From: an uncultured Clostridia bacterium
GTDB taxonomy: Bacteria; Bacillota; Clostridia; Oscillospirales; Acutalibacteraceae
Reading direction: 5' to 3'
Assembly: GCA_945787805.1 (NCBI GenBank)
Contig: CALZID010000004.1
Location: 71,712-135,711, forward strand
DNA: 64,000 nucleotides
Position numbers and translations under genes: made by a program. Each line of letters begins with the position of its first letter. Position 1 is the stretch's first letter. This document shows positions 8,567-16,190 of this stretch, one piece after another. A model generated the notes under the pieces. That model was not told the origin of the DNA. It searched no databases and was given only the letters and a program-made list of their open reading frames with translations.

Positions 8567-9418
8567 ATGAGAAAAAATGTTATTAAAATAGCAGCGCTTA
8601 TTATTTGTATTACTATTTTGTTTTCCGGTTGCAGCATAGGTTCATCTCTTGGAATTGAAAATACCGATATACAGTTCAGCGTAGAAAACGGTGAAGCAAC
8701 TGTTACATCTTTACCTAACTCAGCTTCAATTACAAAAATCGTCATTCCCGACGAATATGAAGGTGCTCCTGTTACGAAAATCGCTGATTTCGCCGCAGTA
8801 AACCTTGAATATATTACAGAAATTGTAATTGGAAAAAATGTAAAAGAAATCAGTTCCTGGGCATTTGAAAATAATCAACAGATTACTGCGTTCAGTGTGG
8901 ATGACGACAACGAATATTTTTGCGATGTTGACGGTGTTCTTTTCACAAAGGATATGAAAACTCTTCTTTTCTATCCCCTTGCAAAAGGTTTGGTCGATAA
9001 AAAGGATGATAACGGCAACGACATTAAAGTTTCAGAGTATGTAATTCCCCAAGGTGTTGAGACAATTCGCACCAAAGCCTTTTACAAATGTTCAAAGCTT
9101 ACTTCTCTCGTTATTCCAGACACTGTGAAAAACATTGAAGAAAAAGCTTTCTTCCGTTGCAGTGCACTTAAAGAGCTTACTTTTTCTAAAAATGTTGAAG
9201 TCATTGCAAAAGACGCTTTCGGATATTGCTCATCAATTTCCGAAATCAATATTCCAAGCACAATTAAGCAAATTGACACATACGCATTTTACAACTGCAC
9301 GAGTCTTCTGACAGTCAATGTTGATGCCAAAGAAAGCGATTTAACGCTTGGGGATAAATGGTATCCCACACAGAACGGTCTTGCAATTAAAGACTTGACA
9401 ATCAACTGGAAAGAATAA
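8567..9418 (+). CDS. BspA-type LRR lipoprotein
   Basis: A 283-residue predicted lipoprotein. A basic N-terminus and hydrophobic stretch end in the lipobox FSGC (Cys about residue 22), so it should be lipidated and anchored outside the membrane. The rest consists of LRR_5 (BspA-like) repeats of ~23 residues with the pattern I-x-x-x-A-F-x-x-C-x-x-L, for example TIRTKAFYKCSKLTSLVIP and NIEEKAFFRCSALKELTF, with an insert around residues 110-160. It starts one base after the transporter stop, so a role in substrate capture or surface adhesion linked to that transporter is possible but unproven. Confidence 0.85.
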   Translation: MRKNVIKIAALIICITILFSGCSIGSSLGIENTDIQFSVENGEATVTSLPNSASITKIVIPDEYEGAPVTKIADFAAVNLEYITEIVIGKNVKEISSWAFENNQQITAFSVDDDNEYFCDVDGVLFTKDMKTLLFYPLAKGLVDKKDDNGNDIKVSEYVIPQGVETIRTKAFYKCSKLTSLVIPDTVKNIEEKAFFRCSALKELTFSKNVEVIAKDAFGYCSSISEINIPSTIKQIDTYAFYNCTSLLTVNVDAKESDLTLGDKWYPTQNGLAIKDLTINWKE

Positions 9419-9455
9419 TAAAATATGTAATATATTTACATAAAGGAGATTATTT

Positions 9456-10085
9456 ATGGATTTCTCAATTTTTGACTCGTTTGATATGAGTGTATTCACT
9501 TTTTTCGGCGAACAAATTCACAGTACCGCAATGACTGCCGTCGCAAACTTCATCACATTCTTCGGTGATTCCGGATTTGTTATTCCTATGGCAGTTGTGG
9601 GTTTGATTTTATGCTTCTTCAAAAAGACACGCAAATTCGGTATGGCAATTTTCTTTGCGGTTTTAGTGGGAACACTTCTCACAAACCTTGTTATGAAGCC
9701 CTTGTTTGCCCGCCCCCGTCCCTATGTTTACTTTGCAGATAATCCGCAGTTTATGAGTTGGTATGAATTTGCGGGTTCAAATGTTGAAAGCGACAAGTCA
9801 TTCCCCTCAGGTCACACAACGGCGGCTTTTGAATTGGGTATTGCCGCATTCCTTGTGCTTAACAAGAAATACAGTTGGATATTCCCCGTATTCTCTGCAC
9901 TTGTCGGTCTTTCAAGAATTTATCTTATGGTACACTACACAACAGATGTTATCGGCGGACTTATCGTCGGTACTTTTGCAGGCATTATGGGTTATGTAAT
10001 TATGAAAGCAGTTATAAAAAAACTCGAAGCTTCAAAATTTGCCGACTTTGATTTAATTGAAACTTTTAAAAAGAAAAAAGCATAG
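9456..10085 (+). CDS. PAP2-family membrane phosphatase
   Basis: A 209-residue membrane protein with about five hydrophobic segments and the complete PAP2 triad: KPLFARPRP (motif 1), PSGHTTA (motif 2, catalytic His) and SRIYLMVHYTTDVIGG (motif 3, nucleophile His). The family removes phosphate from lipid phosphates such as undecaprenyl pyrophosphate or phosphatidate, with the active site facing outside. AAAGGAG lies 8 nt before ATG 9456. The next gene is a cell-wall transpeptidase, which would suit recycling of undecaprenyl pyrophosphate, but the substrate is not determined. A terminator follows at 10101. Confidence 0.9.
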   Translation: MDFSIFDSFDMSVFTFFGEQIHSTAMTAVANFITFFGDSGFVIPMAVVGLILCFFKKTRKFGMAIFFAVLVGTLLTNLVMKPLFARPRPYVYFADNPQFMSWYEFAGSNVESDKSFPSGHTTAAFELGIAAFLVLNKKYSWIFPVFSALVGLSRIYLMVHYTTDVIGGLIVGTFAGIMGYVIMKAVIKKLEASKFADFDLIETFKKKKA

Positions 10086-10100
10086 ACAGTTTAAACTAAG

Positions 10101-10135
10101 TCACCCGTGTCAAAACTTGATACGGGTGATTTTTT
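10101..10135 (+). terminator. Terminator overlapping the next gene's Shine-Dalgarno
   Basis: Stem TCACCCGTGTCA (10101-10112) with TGATACGGGTGA (10118-10129) and T-run 10130-10135. The ATG of the penicillin-binding protein follows at once. The only Shine-Dalgarno-like sequence for that ATG is GGGTGA (10124-10129), inside the 3' arm of this stem. Confidence 0.8.
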
Positions 10136-11728
10136 ATGCATAAACGAGTTGCTGTTTCTTTTTTCTCTCTAATGGTTGTTTTCGGAATTCTTATACTAAA
10201 CATATTTTTTACGGGAATAGATTCAGATATTTCAAGAACTGCTCAATCGGTTAATAAAAAAAGCGTTACTCTGGATACTTCACGGGGAATGATATATGAC
10301 ACTAATATGAAAAAGCTGGTCAATGCACAAATCTATAATATGACTGTTTGTTTGCCGTTACAAGAAAATGCAGACAAGGTATTCCCCTATTTGACAAGTG
10401 ACGAAAAATCGAAGTTTTATGAAAATATGTCCCAAGGTAAAATCAATATTCTTGCAATTGATGAAAAATTTAATTATGATACCCTTAAAACAGTTACGCT
10501 TTCAAACAGATATTCTGACAATCAGCCTTGTGTGCACATTATCGGTCATCTTGACAGTGAAAACAAGGGCGCTATGGGACTCGAAAAGGCATATAACAGT
10601 TTTCTCGTTCAAAATTCGGGTACAATCAAGGCAAAGTGGAGCGTGAATGCGTTAGGTCACATTATTCACGGTGAAAATTTGGAATTTGCAAGTGAAAACT
10701 ATCTTTCACCCGCCGGAATTCAGTTGACTGTTGATTTAGAATTACAAAGAATTGCCGAAAATGCATTATCCGAAAACAATGTGGGCAAGGGTGCTGTTGT
10801 CATAGTGAATGCCCAAACCTGTGAAATTCTCGCATCGGCCTCTGTGCCCACATTTAATCCGAATAATCTTGCCATATCCATAAATGATGAAAATGAGCCT
10901 TTCATAAACCGAGCAATATCCGTTTACAGCGTCGGTTCAATCTTCAAGCCCATAACGGCCGCTGCGGCAATTGAGAATAACATTGACCTTTCATATAATT
11001 GTGTGGGCAGTATTAAAATCGGAGAAACTGTTTTCAGCTGCAATAACGGTACTGCACACGGTCTTGTAGATATGAAAAGCGCTTTGGAAAAATCCTGTAA
11101 CTCATATTTTATTGCATTGGGACAAAAAATCGGTGGTGAAAAGATAATATCTCTTTGCAAAGATTTAGGATTCGGTCAAAAAACAGAGCTTGCCGACAAC
11201 TTCTATCTTCAAGGCGGTGTATTACCGAAGAGGGAAGATATTTCGTCACCGCAAGCGCTTGCAAATCTTTCTTTCGGGCAGGGAAAACTCTTGGTAAGCC
11301 CCGTTGAAATGGCTTGTGTTTATTCCGCCTCTGCAAACGGCGGGTATTATCGTGCGCCGACTCTTATGAAAGCAATTATTGATAAAAACGGTAATGCTGT
11401 TCAAAAGGTCATGCTACCGGAAAGGCGCAAGGTTTTGAATGAGAGTACCGCCCGGATTATCGACTCGCTTTTGCAAAGTGTTGTTGAAAGCGGTAACGGA
11501 AACAGAGCATATTCCGACAAGGTAATCGGGCACGGAAAAACCGCAACCGCACAAAGCGGCTGGTTTGAAAACGGCAGAGAAATAAATCATACTTGGTTTT
11601 GCGGATATTTTGATTATAACGACATTACCTACACAGTTGTAATATTCAAAGAAGACGGAAAATCAGGCGCAGTTGACTGTGCGCCGATATTCAAACAGAT
11701 AGCTGAACGAATTGTTGAAACGAAATGA
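10136..11728 (+). CDS. Penicillin-binding transpeptidase (class B-like)
   Basis: A 530-residue protein with one N-terminal membrane anchor (about residues 5-25), a ~200-residue extracytoplasmic dimerisation-like region and a C-terminal transpeptidase domain that cross-links peptidoglycan. Active-site motifs: S268-I-F-K271 (nucleophile Ser), SCN (SxN motif), and HGKTATAQSG in place of the usual KTGT, i.e. KTA rather than KTG. The architecture fits PbpA/FtsI-like enzymes without a glycosyltransferase domain; the size is at the small end. ATG 10136 lies directly against a terminator T-run and no separate promoter was seen, so expression may depend on read-through from the PAP2 gene. Confidence 0.87.
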   Translation: MHKRVAVSFFSLMVVFGILILNIFFTGIDSDISRTAQSVNKKSVTLDTSRGMIYDTNMKKLVNAQIYNMTVCLPLQENADKVFPYLTSDEKSKFYENMSQGKINILAIDEKFNYDTLKTVTLSNRYSDNQPCVHIIGHLDSENKGAMGLEKAYNSFLVQNSGTIKAKWSVNALGHIIHGENLEFASENYLSPAGIQLTVDLELQRIAENALSENNVGKGAVVIVNAQTCEILASASVPTFNPNNLAISINDENEPFINRAISVYSVGSIFKPITAAAAIENNIDLSYNCVGSIKIGETVFSCNNGTAHGLVDMKSALEKSCNSYFIALGQKIGGEKIISLCKDLGFGQKTELADNFYLQGGVLPKREDISSPQALANLSFGQGKLLVSPVEMACVYSASANGGYYRAPTLMKAIIDKNGNAVQKVMLPERRKVLNESTARIIDSLLQSVVESGNGNRAYSDKVIGHGKTATAQSGWFENGREINHTWFCGYFDYNDITYTVVIFKEDGKSGAVDCAPIFKQIAERIVETK

Positions 11729-11814
11729 AATTTTTCTCATTAAGGTGTTATGATATAGAAAGCATGTCAACTCCACCAAAAAAATCTTTGTAACTAAAAT
11801 AAAACTATCCGGGC

Positions 11815-11966
11815 GAAGCCTTGTATATCACCAATTCTGCAAGGAATTGCATATCATCAAAACAAAGTTTTGTATATCATCATTGCGAAAGCATTTTGAT
11901 ACACGCTAAAGCGTGATGATATACAATCCTACGGACTGATGAGATACCATTGCTTTCGCAATGGAT
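11815..11966. repeat. Hairpin array with ATATCATCA linkers
   Basis: Linkers of the type TATATCA(T/C)CA recur near 11823, 11850 and 11873, and inverted forms TGATGATATA/TGATGAGATA occur near 11914 and 11937. Each gap holds a different 5-7 bp hairpin, e.g. CAATTC/GAATTG, CAAAAC/GTTTTG, CACGC/GCGTG and CATTGC/GCAATG. The half-direct, half-inverted layout repeats that of 60-200. The rest of the 11729-12480 interval holds a terminator, a tRNA, two promoters and a tandem repeat, annotated separately. Confidence 0.6.
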
Positions 11967-11968
11967 AA

Positions 11969-12000
11969 AAAAATAGACTTGCAAAAGCAAGTCTATTTTT
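11969..12000 (-). terminator. Bidirectional terminator of tRNA (CAT)
   Basis: A 14-bp stem (11969-11982 with 11987-12000) has an AAAA loop and A/T runs on both sides. It adjoins the CCA end of the minus-strand tRNA. Confidence 0.85.
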
Positions 12001-12077
12001 TGGTGGACCACATAGGACTCGAACCTATGACCGTCCGGTTATGAGCCGGATGCTCTAACCAACTGAGCTAGTGGTCC
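12001..12077 (-). tRNA. tRNA with CAT anticodon (Ile2 or elongator Met)
   Basis: A complete cloverleaf on the minus strand: acceptor GGACCAC/GTGGTCC, D-arm TAGCTCAGTTGGTTAGAGC, anticodon loop CTCATAA, T-loop GGTTCGAGTCC and encoded CCA. CAT can be initiator/elongator Met or lysidine-modified Ile. The acceptor pair G-C rules against an initiator, and the GGCTCATAACC anticodon arm resembles Firmicute tRNA-Ile2. Confidence 0.93.
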
Positions 12078-12095
12078 TTATTCAGTTGCTCAAAT

Positions 12096-12124
12096 ATTAT
12101 ATATTTTATTATATAAAAAGTCAA
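12096..12124 (-). promoter_or_regulatory. Promoter of tRNA (CAT)
   Basis: Minus strand TTGACT (12124-12119), 17-bp spacer, TATAAT (12101-12096), 19 bp upstream of the tRNA 5' end. Confidence 0.8.
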
Positions 12125-12148
12125 TAGAATTTTTGATTTTATTTGTGC

Positions 12149-12176
12149 TTGATAGATTATTTTTATATGATATAAT
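12149..12176 (+). promoter_or_regulatory. Promoter upstream of the 136-bp repeats
   Basis: TTGATA at 12149-12154, 16-bp spacer, TATAAT at 12171-12176. The -10 hexamer lies in the 13-bp core that is repeated at 12302 and 12438. Only this first copy has a good -35, so transcripts would cross both repeat units before the hydrolase gene. Confidence 0.6.
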
Positions 12177-12450
12177 AACCTCACGAAATAGTTACTAAAT
12201 CAAAGATTTAGACTATTTCGGAGAACATTGAATGACTAAAAGTTAAAATGCGTTGCATTTTAATCGGTGCTGCCGCACCTTACAAGGCTTCGCCTTGCTT
12301 TTATGATATAATAACCTCACGAAATAGTTACTAAATCAAAGATTTAGACTATTTCGGAGAACATTGAATGACTAAAAGTTAAAATGCGTTGCATTTTAAT
12401 CGGTGCTGCCGCACCTTACAAGGCTTCGCCTTGCTTTTATGATATAATAA
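12166..12450 (+). repeat. Tandem 136-bp repeat with promoter -10 core
   Basis: A 13-nt core, TATGATATAATAA, occurs at 12166-12178, 12302-12314 and 12438-12450. The two 123-nt spacers between the cores appear identical, so the period is 136 bp. Each spacer is almost entirely hairpins: CGAAATAGT/ACTATTTCG enclosing TAAATC/GATTTA, then AAAATGC/GCATTTT, GGTGC/GCACC and CAAGGC/GCCTTG. Confidence 0.95.
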
Positions 12451-12480
12451 ATATAGCAACTCATAGTCGGGGGAATGTTT

Positions 12481-13401
12481 ATGAAAAGGATTTTATCGTT
12501 ATTTTTAGTTTTTGTTATGTTATTCTGTATTGTCGGTTGCGGTAAAGAAGACAGTAATAATAACACTACAACAACAGAAGCGAGCATCAATTATACTGAT
12601 GCAACTACTGAAACAACTACTGAAGCAACACAAAGTTCAACTGAAACAACAACCAAAAAAACTGCAACAGAAACAACTACTAAGAAAACCAATACTCAGC
12701 CCATAACAATTGAAAATAAAGATTTCGGCAACGGACAAATTGTTTTTTATCCGTCAAATATCAAAGAAGCAAATACTACATATCCTATTATTGCATGGGC
12801 AAACGGCACGGGCGTTTCTTATGACATATATAAAGATTTGATTATTTCACTTGCAAACGGCGGATATGTTGTGATTGCCAATACAGAAACTATGTCCGCC
12901 GACGGCACTGCGCAATTAAATTCAGTTGACTTCTCATTAAGTCAAAATAAAGATTCAGGCAGCATTTTTTACGGCAAATTAAACACTGATAAAATTGGTC
13001 TTGCCGGTCACTCACAGGGTGGAAGAAGTTCAGTTAACGCCGCCGCCAAAGACAGCCGTATTGACTGTGTGATTTCTTTTGCGGGCAGTAACTTTACAGA
13101 AGAGGCCGAAAAGCTTTCTGCACCCACATTCTTTATTGGAGGCTCGGCAGATATGGTTGTCAGTGCAAAGCAATGGCTTGTGCCCGCTTATGAAAACTGT
13201 AAAGGTCCTGCGGTTTATGCTTGTATGAAAAATGCTATTCATACCCGTTGCTGCACAAATCCCACCGATTACACAAAATATGCACTTCCTTGGCTTGATT
13301 TATGGCTCAAAGGTGATACAAGTAATAAAGCTGTATTCCAAAGCGGAGGCAAGCTCTCTCAAGACAGCGCTTGGCAAGATTTTATGTGCAAGGGAATATA
13401 A
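12481..13401 (+). CDS. Lipoprotein, alpha/beta-hydrolase family
   Basis: A 306-residue predicted lipoprotein. The N-terminal hydrophobic stretch ends in lipobox IVGC, followed by a ~60-residue Thr/Glu-rich linker (many TTTE/TTTKK units), probably extended and spanning the wall. The catalytic part is an alpha/beta hydrolase fold resembling PET hydrolase/cutinase or dienelactone-hydrolase-like enzymes, with nucleophile elbow GHSQGG, a likely Asp in GGSADMVV and a likely His in NAIHTRCC. Secreted esterase activity is probable; the substrate is unknown. ATG 12481 was preferred over ATG 12475 because GGGGGA then sits 6 nt upstream. A bidirectional terminator follows. Confidence 0.83.
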   Translation: MKRILSLFLVFVMLFCIVGCGKEDSNNNTTTTEASINYTDATTETTTEATQSSTETTTKKTATETTTKKTNTQPITIENKDFGNGQIVFYPSNIKEANTTYPIIAWANGTGVSYDIYKDLIISLANGGYVVIANTETMSADGTAQLNSVDFSLSQNKDSGSIFYGKLNTDKIGLAGHSQGGRSSVNAAAKDSRIDCVISFAGSNFTEEAEKLSAPTFFIGGSADMVVSAKQWLVPAYENCKGPAVYACMKNAIHTRCCTNPTDYTKYALPWLDLWLKGDTSNKAVFQSGGKLSQDSAWQDFMCKGI

Positions 13402-13416
13402 AGTTATGATAAACGC

Positions 13417-13451
13417 AAAAGACGCTCTAAAATCAATTAGAACGTCTTTTT
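13417..13451. terminator. Bidirectional terminator between convergent genes
   Basis: Imperfect stem AAAAGACGCTCTAA (13417-13430) with TTAGAACGTCTTTT (13437-13450), with A/T runs on both sides, between the hydrolase gene (plus) and the ACT gene (minus). Confidence 0.8.
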
Positions 13452-13460
13452 ATATGTTTA

Positions 13461-13892
13461 TTATAACTTATTCACATCGGCATCGCTAATCATGTGGAAT
13501 CCCGCTGCTTCAAGCGCTTTTTCTGCTAACGCATTGTCGGCAACTCTCAAAACAACATAAGCGTGTTTTTCTGTTCGCGACATAAAAGCATAAAGATATT
13601 CCATATTGATATCCGCTTTATCGAGTACGCTGAGCGCCGTTGAAAGCTTACCCGGTTGGTCACCTATTTTAACACCCACAACATCGGTCATTTTGAGAAG
13701 ATATCCTGCGTCCCTTAATGCTTTGGTCGCTGTTTCGTTATCGTTCACAATCAAACGAAGAATACCGAAATCCTGTGTATCTGCAATTGAGAGTGCTCTC
13801 ATATTAACATTATTCTTTGCGAGAATATCTGTAATATCAACCAATGCGCCTTTTTTATTTTCAACAAATACAGTCAACTGTTTTAATGACAT
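13461..13892 (-). CDS. Tandem ACT-domain protein
   Basis: A 143-residue protein with two ACT domains: residues ~3-65 (LTVFVENKKGALVDITDIL) and ~70-135 (VGVKIGDQPGKLSTALSVL). ACT domains bind amino acids and usually regulate an attached or partner enzyme; there is no catalytic domain here. It starts 18 bp after the phenylacetate-CoA ligase gene, behind the same Phe-type T-box, so an aromatic amino acid is the likely ligand. A standalone ACT protein beside phenylacetate-CoA ligase is a recurring arrangement in anaerobes. The exact role is unproven. Confidence 0.88.
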   Translation of the reverse strand: MSLKQLTVFVENKKGALVDITDILAKNNVNMRALSIADTQDFGILRLIVNDNETATKALRDAGYLLKMTDVVGVKIGDQPGKLSTALSVLDKADINMEYLYAFMSRTEKHAYVVLRVADNALAEKALEAAGFHMISDADVNKL

Positions 13893-13910
13893 AGTATTAT
13901 CCCCTTTCTA

Positions 13911-15221
13911 TTAGTCGTAAAGCTTACGCTTATCAATAACACGAACTGCTTTGCCTTCGCTTCTGGCAATACTCTTTGGTGCCACAAGATGAACTGCCGG
14001 ATTGATGCCCAGCATAACCTTTAATGCATTTGCAAGTGATTTTTCTTGTGCTGTAACACCGCTGACAGTATCTGTGAATTGGTCGGGGTTCATTTCAACC
14101 ATAACATCAAATGTATCGGTATTATTTACACGGTCAATTATGATTTGATAGTTTGGTTGATAGCCTTCTTTCAAGAGAACAGTTTCGATTTGGCTCGGGA
14201 ATACATTAACTCCACGGATAATGAGCATATCGTCACTTCTGCCCATTGGTTTTGCCATTTTGATAAGTGTTCTGCCGCAAGAACATTTTTTGCGGGAAAG
14301 AATGCAAATATCTCTTGTGCGGTAACGAAGAAGTGGGAATGCTTCTTTATCAAGAGAAGTGAATACGAGCTCACCCTTACTGCCTTCAGGTAAAACCTCA
14401 CCTGTTTCAGGGTCAATTATTTCTGCAAGGAAATGGTCTTCGTTAATGTGCATTCCTGTCTGTTCTTCACATTCAAATGCAACACCGGGACCGGAGGTTT
14501 CTGTAAGTCCGTAAATATCATAAGCCTTGATACCGAGAGTTTCTTCGATATTACGGCGCATTTCGTTAGTCCATGCTTCCGCACCGAAGATACCTGCTTT
14601 AAGCGGAATTTGGTCGGGTGTATAACCCTGTTCCTTTAATGTTTCACCGATATAAGCGGCATAGGACGGAGTGCAGCAAAGAATTGTTGCTTTAAGGTCC
14701 ATCATAAACTGAATTTGACGCTCTGTGTTACCCGATGACATAGGAAGTGTAAGGCATCCGACTTTGTGGCTGCCGCCGTTAAGTCCGGAACCGCCTGTGA
14801 AAAGCCCGTAACCGTAGGCAACCTGACAAACATCTTCATTTGTACCCCCTGCCGCAATAATTGCACGGGCACAGCAATCCTCCCACAAGTCAATATCATG
14901 TTGTGTATAGAATGCAACTACCCGTCTGCCTGTTGTTCCCGATGTTGAATGAATACGAACACAGTCACCGAGGGGCTTTGCAAGAAGTCCGTATGGATAA
15001 GCGTCTCTTAAATCAGCCTTTGTGAGAAACGGGAGTTTATGCAAATCTTCAATTCCCTTAATGTCTTCGGGTTTAACGCCCTTTTCATCCATAAGGTTAC
15101 GGTAATAAGGCACATTTTCATAAACATGCTTTACCTGTTTCACCAATTTTTCCGATTGAAGTTTTTTAATTTCTTCAACAGGCATTGTTTCAATTTCTTT
15201 TTGATAGTATCTTTTTTCCAT
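13911..15221 (-). CDS. paaK: Phenylacetate-CoA ligase
   Basis: A 436-residue AMP-forming enzyme of the PaaK family: aryl acid + ATP + CoA to aryl-CoA. Motifs include the P-loop-like STSGTTGRRVVAFYT, YGLTETSGPGVAFEC, the segment LLRYRTRDIC, and GRSDDMLIIRGVNVFPSQIE; length matches the family (~430). The frame is open upstream through the T-box leader, but translation should start at ATG 15221 (MEKRYYQKEIE), the normal family start, with GGAGAGGG upstream. Together with IorAB it can work in either direction: oxidative Phe breakdown or reductive conversion of phenylacetate to phenylpyruvate. The Phe T-box favours the biosynthetic direction. Confidence 0.9.
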   Translation of the reverse strand: MEKRYYQKEIETMPVEEIKKLQSEKLVKQVKHVYENVPYYRNLMDEKGVKPEDIKGIEDLHKLPFLTKADLRDAYPYGLLAKPLGDCVRIHSTSGTTGRRVVAFYTQHDIDLWEDCCARAIIAAGGTNEDVCQVAYGYGLFTGGSGLNGGSHKVGCLTLPMSSGNTERQIQFMMDLKATILCCTPSYAAYIGETLKEQGYTPDQIPLKAGIFGAEAWTNEMRRNIEETLGIKAYDIYGLTETSGPGVAFECEEQTGMHINEDHFLAEIIDPETGEVLPEGSKGELVFTSLDKEAFPLLRYRTRDICILSRKKCSCGRTLIKMAKPMGRSDDMLIIRGVNVFPSQIETVLLKEGYQPNYQIIIDRVNNTDTFDVMVEMNPDQFTDTVSGVTAQEKSLANALKVMLGINPAVHLVAPKSIARSEGKAVRVIDKRKLYD

Positions 15222-15276
15222 TTTAACATCGCCCTCTCCGATTGTTTTTTTTTTTTGGGGAAAGCAAAGGATGAAT

Positions 15277-15553
15277 AAAAAAATCCCCTGCATTCCGACT
15301 TGGAATACAGAGGACGAGAAAAATCCCGTGGTACCACCTCTATTTACTGCTATCTTTAGATAACAGCCTCCGAGTGCCGACACACCCTTACCGATATAAC
15401 GGTCGAACCCGTTTAACCTACACAATTATAAAAATCTTCAGCCAACAGCTCACGAAATGAATTCACCGATTTTACATTGCTGCATTTCACCAACCGCAAC
15501 TCTCTGATAATGATATTATCGGCTACTGCTTTTCGTTCAAGCGCCTTTATTAC
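15277..15553 (-). promoter_or_regulatory. T-box leader, specifier TTC (Phe)
   Basis: All parts of a T-box riboswitch are visible on the minus strand: stem I with AGAGAG (near 15501) and GGTTGGTGAAA, the AGTA motif, the specifier region GAATTCATTTCGTGAGC with TTC at 15461-15459, the T-box AGAGGTGGTACCACGG (15341-15326), and a terminator with stem 15284-15296/15302-15314 and a U-run from A15283-15277. Uncharged tRNA-Phe should stabilise the antiterminator and turn on paaK and the ACT gene. The T-box identity is firm; the Phe specifier is read from its position before the GAG motif. Confidence 0.92.
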
Positions 15554-15559
15554 TTTACC

Positions 15560-15588
15560 ATTTTAACACATTAAAATATTACCGTCAA
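15560..15588 (-). promoter_or_regulatory. Promoter of the T-box/paaK unit
   Basis: Minus strand TTGACG (15588-15583), 17-bp spacer, TAAAAT (15565-15560). It lies 16 bp beyond the iorB stop, and no terminator separates iorB from it, so iorAB transcripts may also run into the T-box. Confidence 0.75.
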
Positions 15589-15603
15589 GTATTTTTTACA
15601 TTT

Positions 15604-16176
15604 TTATGAGCGGTAGCCCAAATCAAAGGCTTTTTTATTCATTTCAACAAACTTCGGCGCAACTGTATTTTCAATTGCGGCAATCCACTTTTCATAAGGA
15701 ATATCGAAATATTTTGAAGCCTTGCCCATAAGTACAATATTAACTGCCTTTGATGAACCCGCCTGTTCCGCAAGTGAGAGAGCGTCGAGCGCATCAACGC
15801 TAACGCCTTTTTCGGTTAATTCGTCAAGGATATTTTCAGGATATTCCGCAGCACCGATAATAACGGGCATTGGGTCAATCTCTTGAGTATTAACTACGAT
15901 TTTACCGCCTTTTTTAAGATAGCTTGCATAACGGCCTGCCTCAAGCTTTTCAAAAGAGATAATAATATCTGCTTCACCGTCCGTAATAATGGGTGAATAC
16001 ACCTTATCGCCGAAACGGACATAAGTTACAACCGAGCCGCCGCGCTGACTCATACCGTGAACTTCGCTGACTTTAACATCATAGCCCTCGTCAACCAAAA
16101 GACGACCTAAAAGCTTTGATGCGAGCAGACTACCTTGTCCGCCGACACCAACAATCATAACACTAACAGTTTTCAT
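15604..16176 (-). CDS. iorB: Indolepyruvate:ferredoxin oxidoreductase, beta subunit
   Basis: A 190-residue protein of the pyruvate-ferredoxin oxidoreductase gamma-type (IorB) family. It shows the N-terminal motif VGVGGQGSLLASKLLGRLL and HGMSQRGGSVVTYVRFG, both typical of IorB. With IorA it forms the enzyme that interconverts aryl-pyruvates and aryl-acetyl-CoA plus CO2 using ferredoxin. The gene starts 14 bp after the iorA stop, with GGGGGA as ribosome-binding site. It is the last gene before the T-box promoter. Confidence 0.93.
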   Translation of the reverse strand: MKTVSVMIVGVGGQGSLLASKLLGRLLVDEGYDVKVSEVHGMSQRGGSVVTYVRFGDKVYSPIITDGEADIIISFEKLEAGRYASYLKKGGKIVVNTQEIDPMPVIIGAAEYPENILDELTEKGVSVDALDALSLAEQAGSSKAVNIVLMGKASKYFDIPYEKWIAAIENTVAPKFVEMNKKAFDLGYRS

Positions 16177-16190
16177 TTCAGTCGTCCCCC

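Noticed and set aside
12166-12450. Riboswitch upstream of the hydrolase gene
   Set aside because: Exact tandem duplication and direct-repeat cores point to a repeat element. There is no terminator or sequestered ribosome-binding site next to the gene.
15222-15425. N-terminal extension of the phenylacetate-CoA ligase
   Set aside because: The open frame upstream of ATG 15221 translates the T-box and its terminator. PaaK proteins begin at the MEKRYYQ-like sequence.
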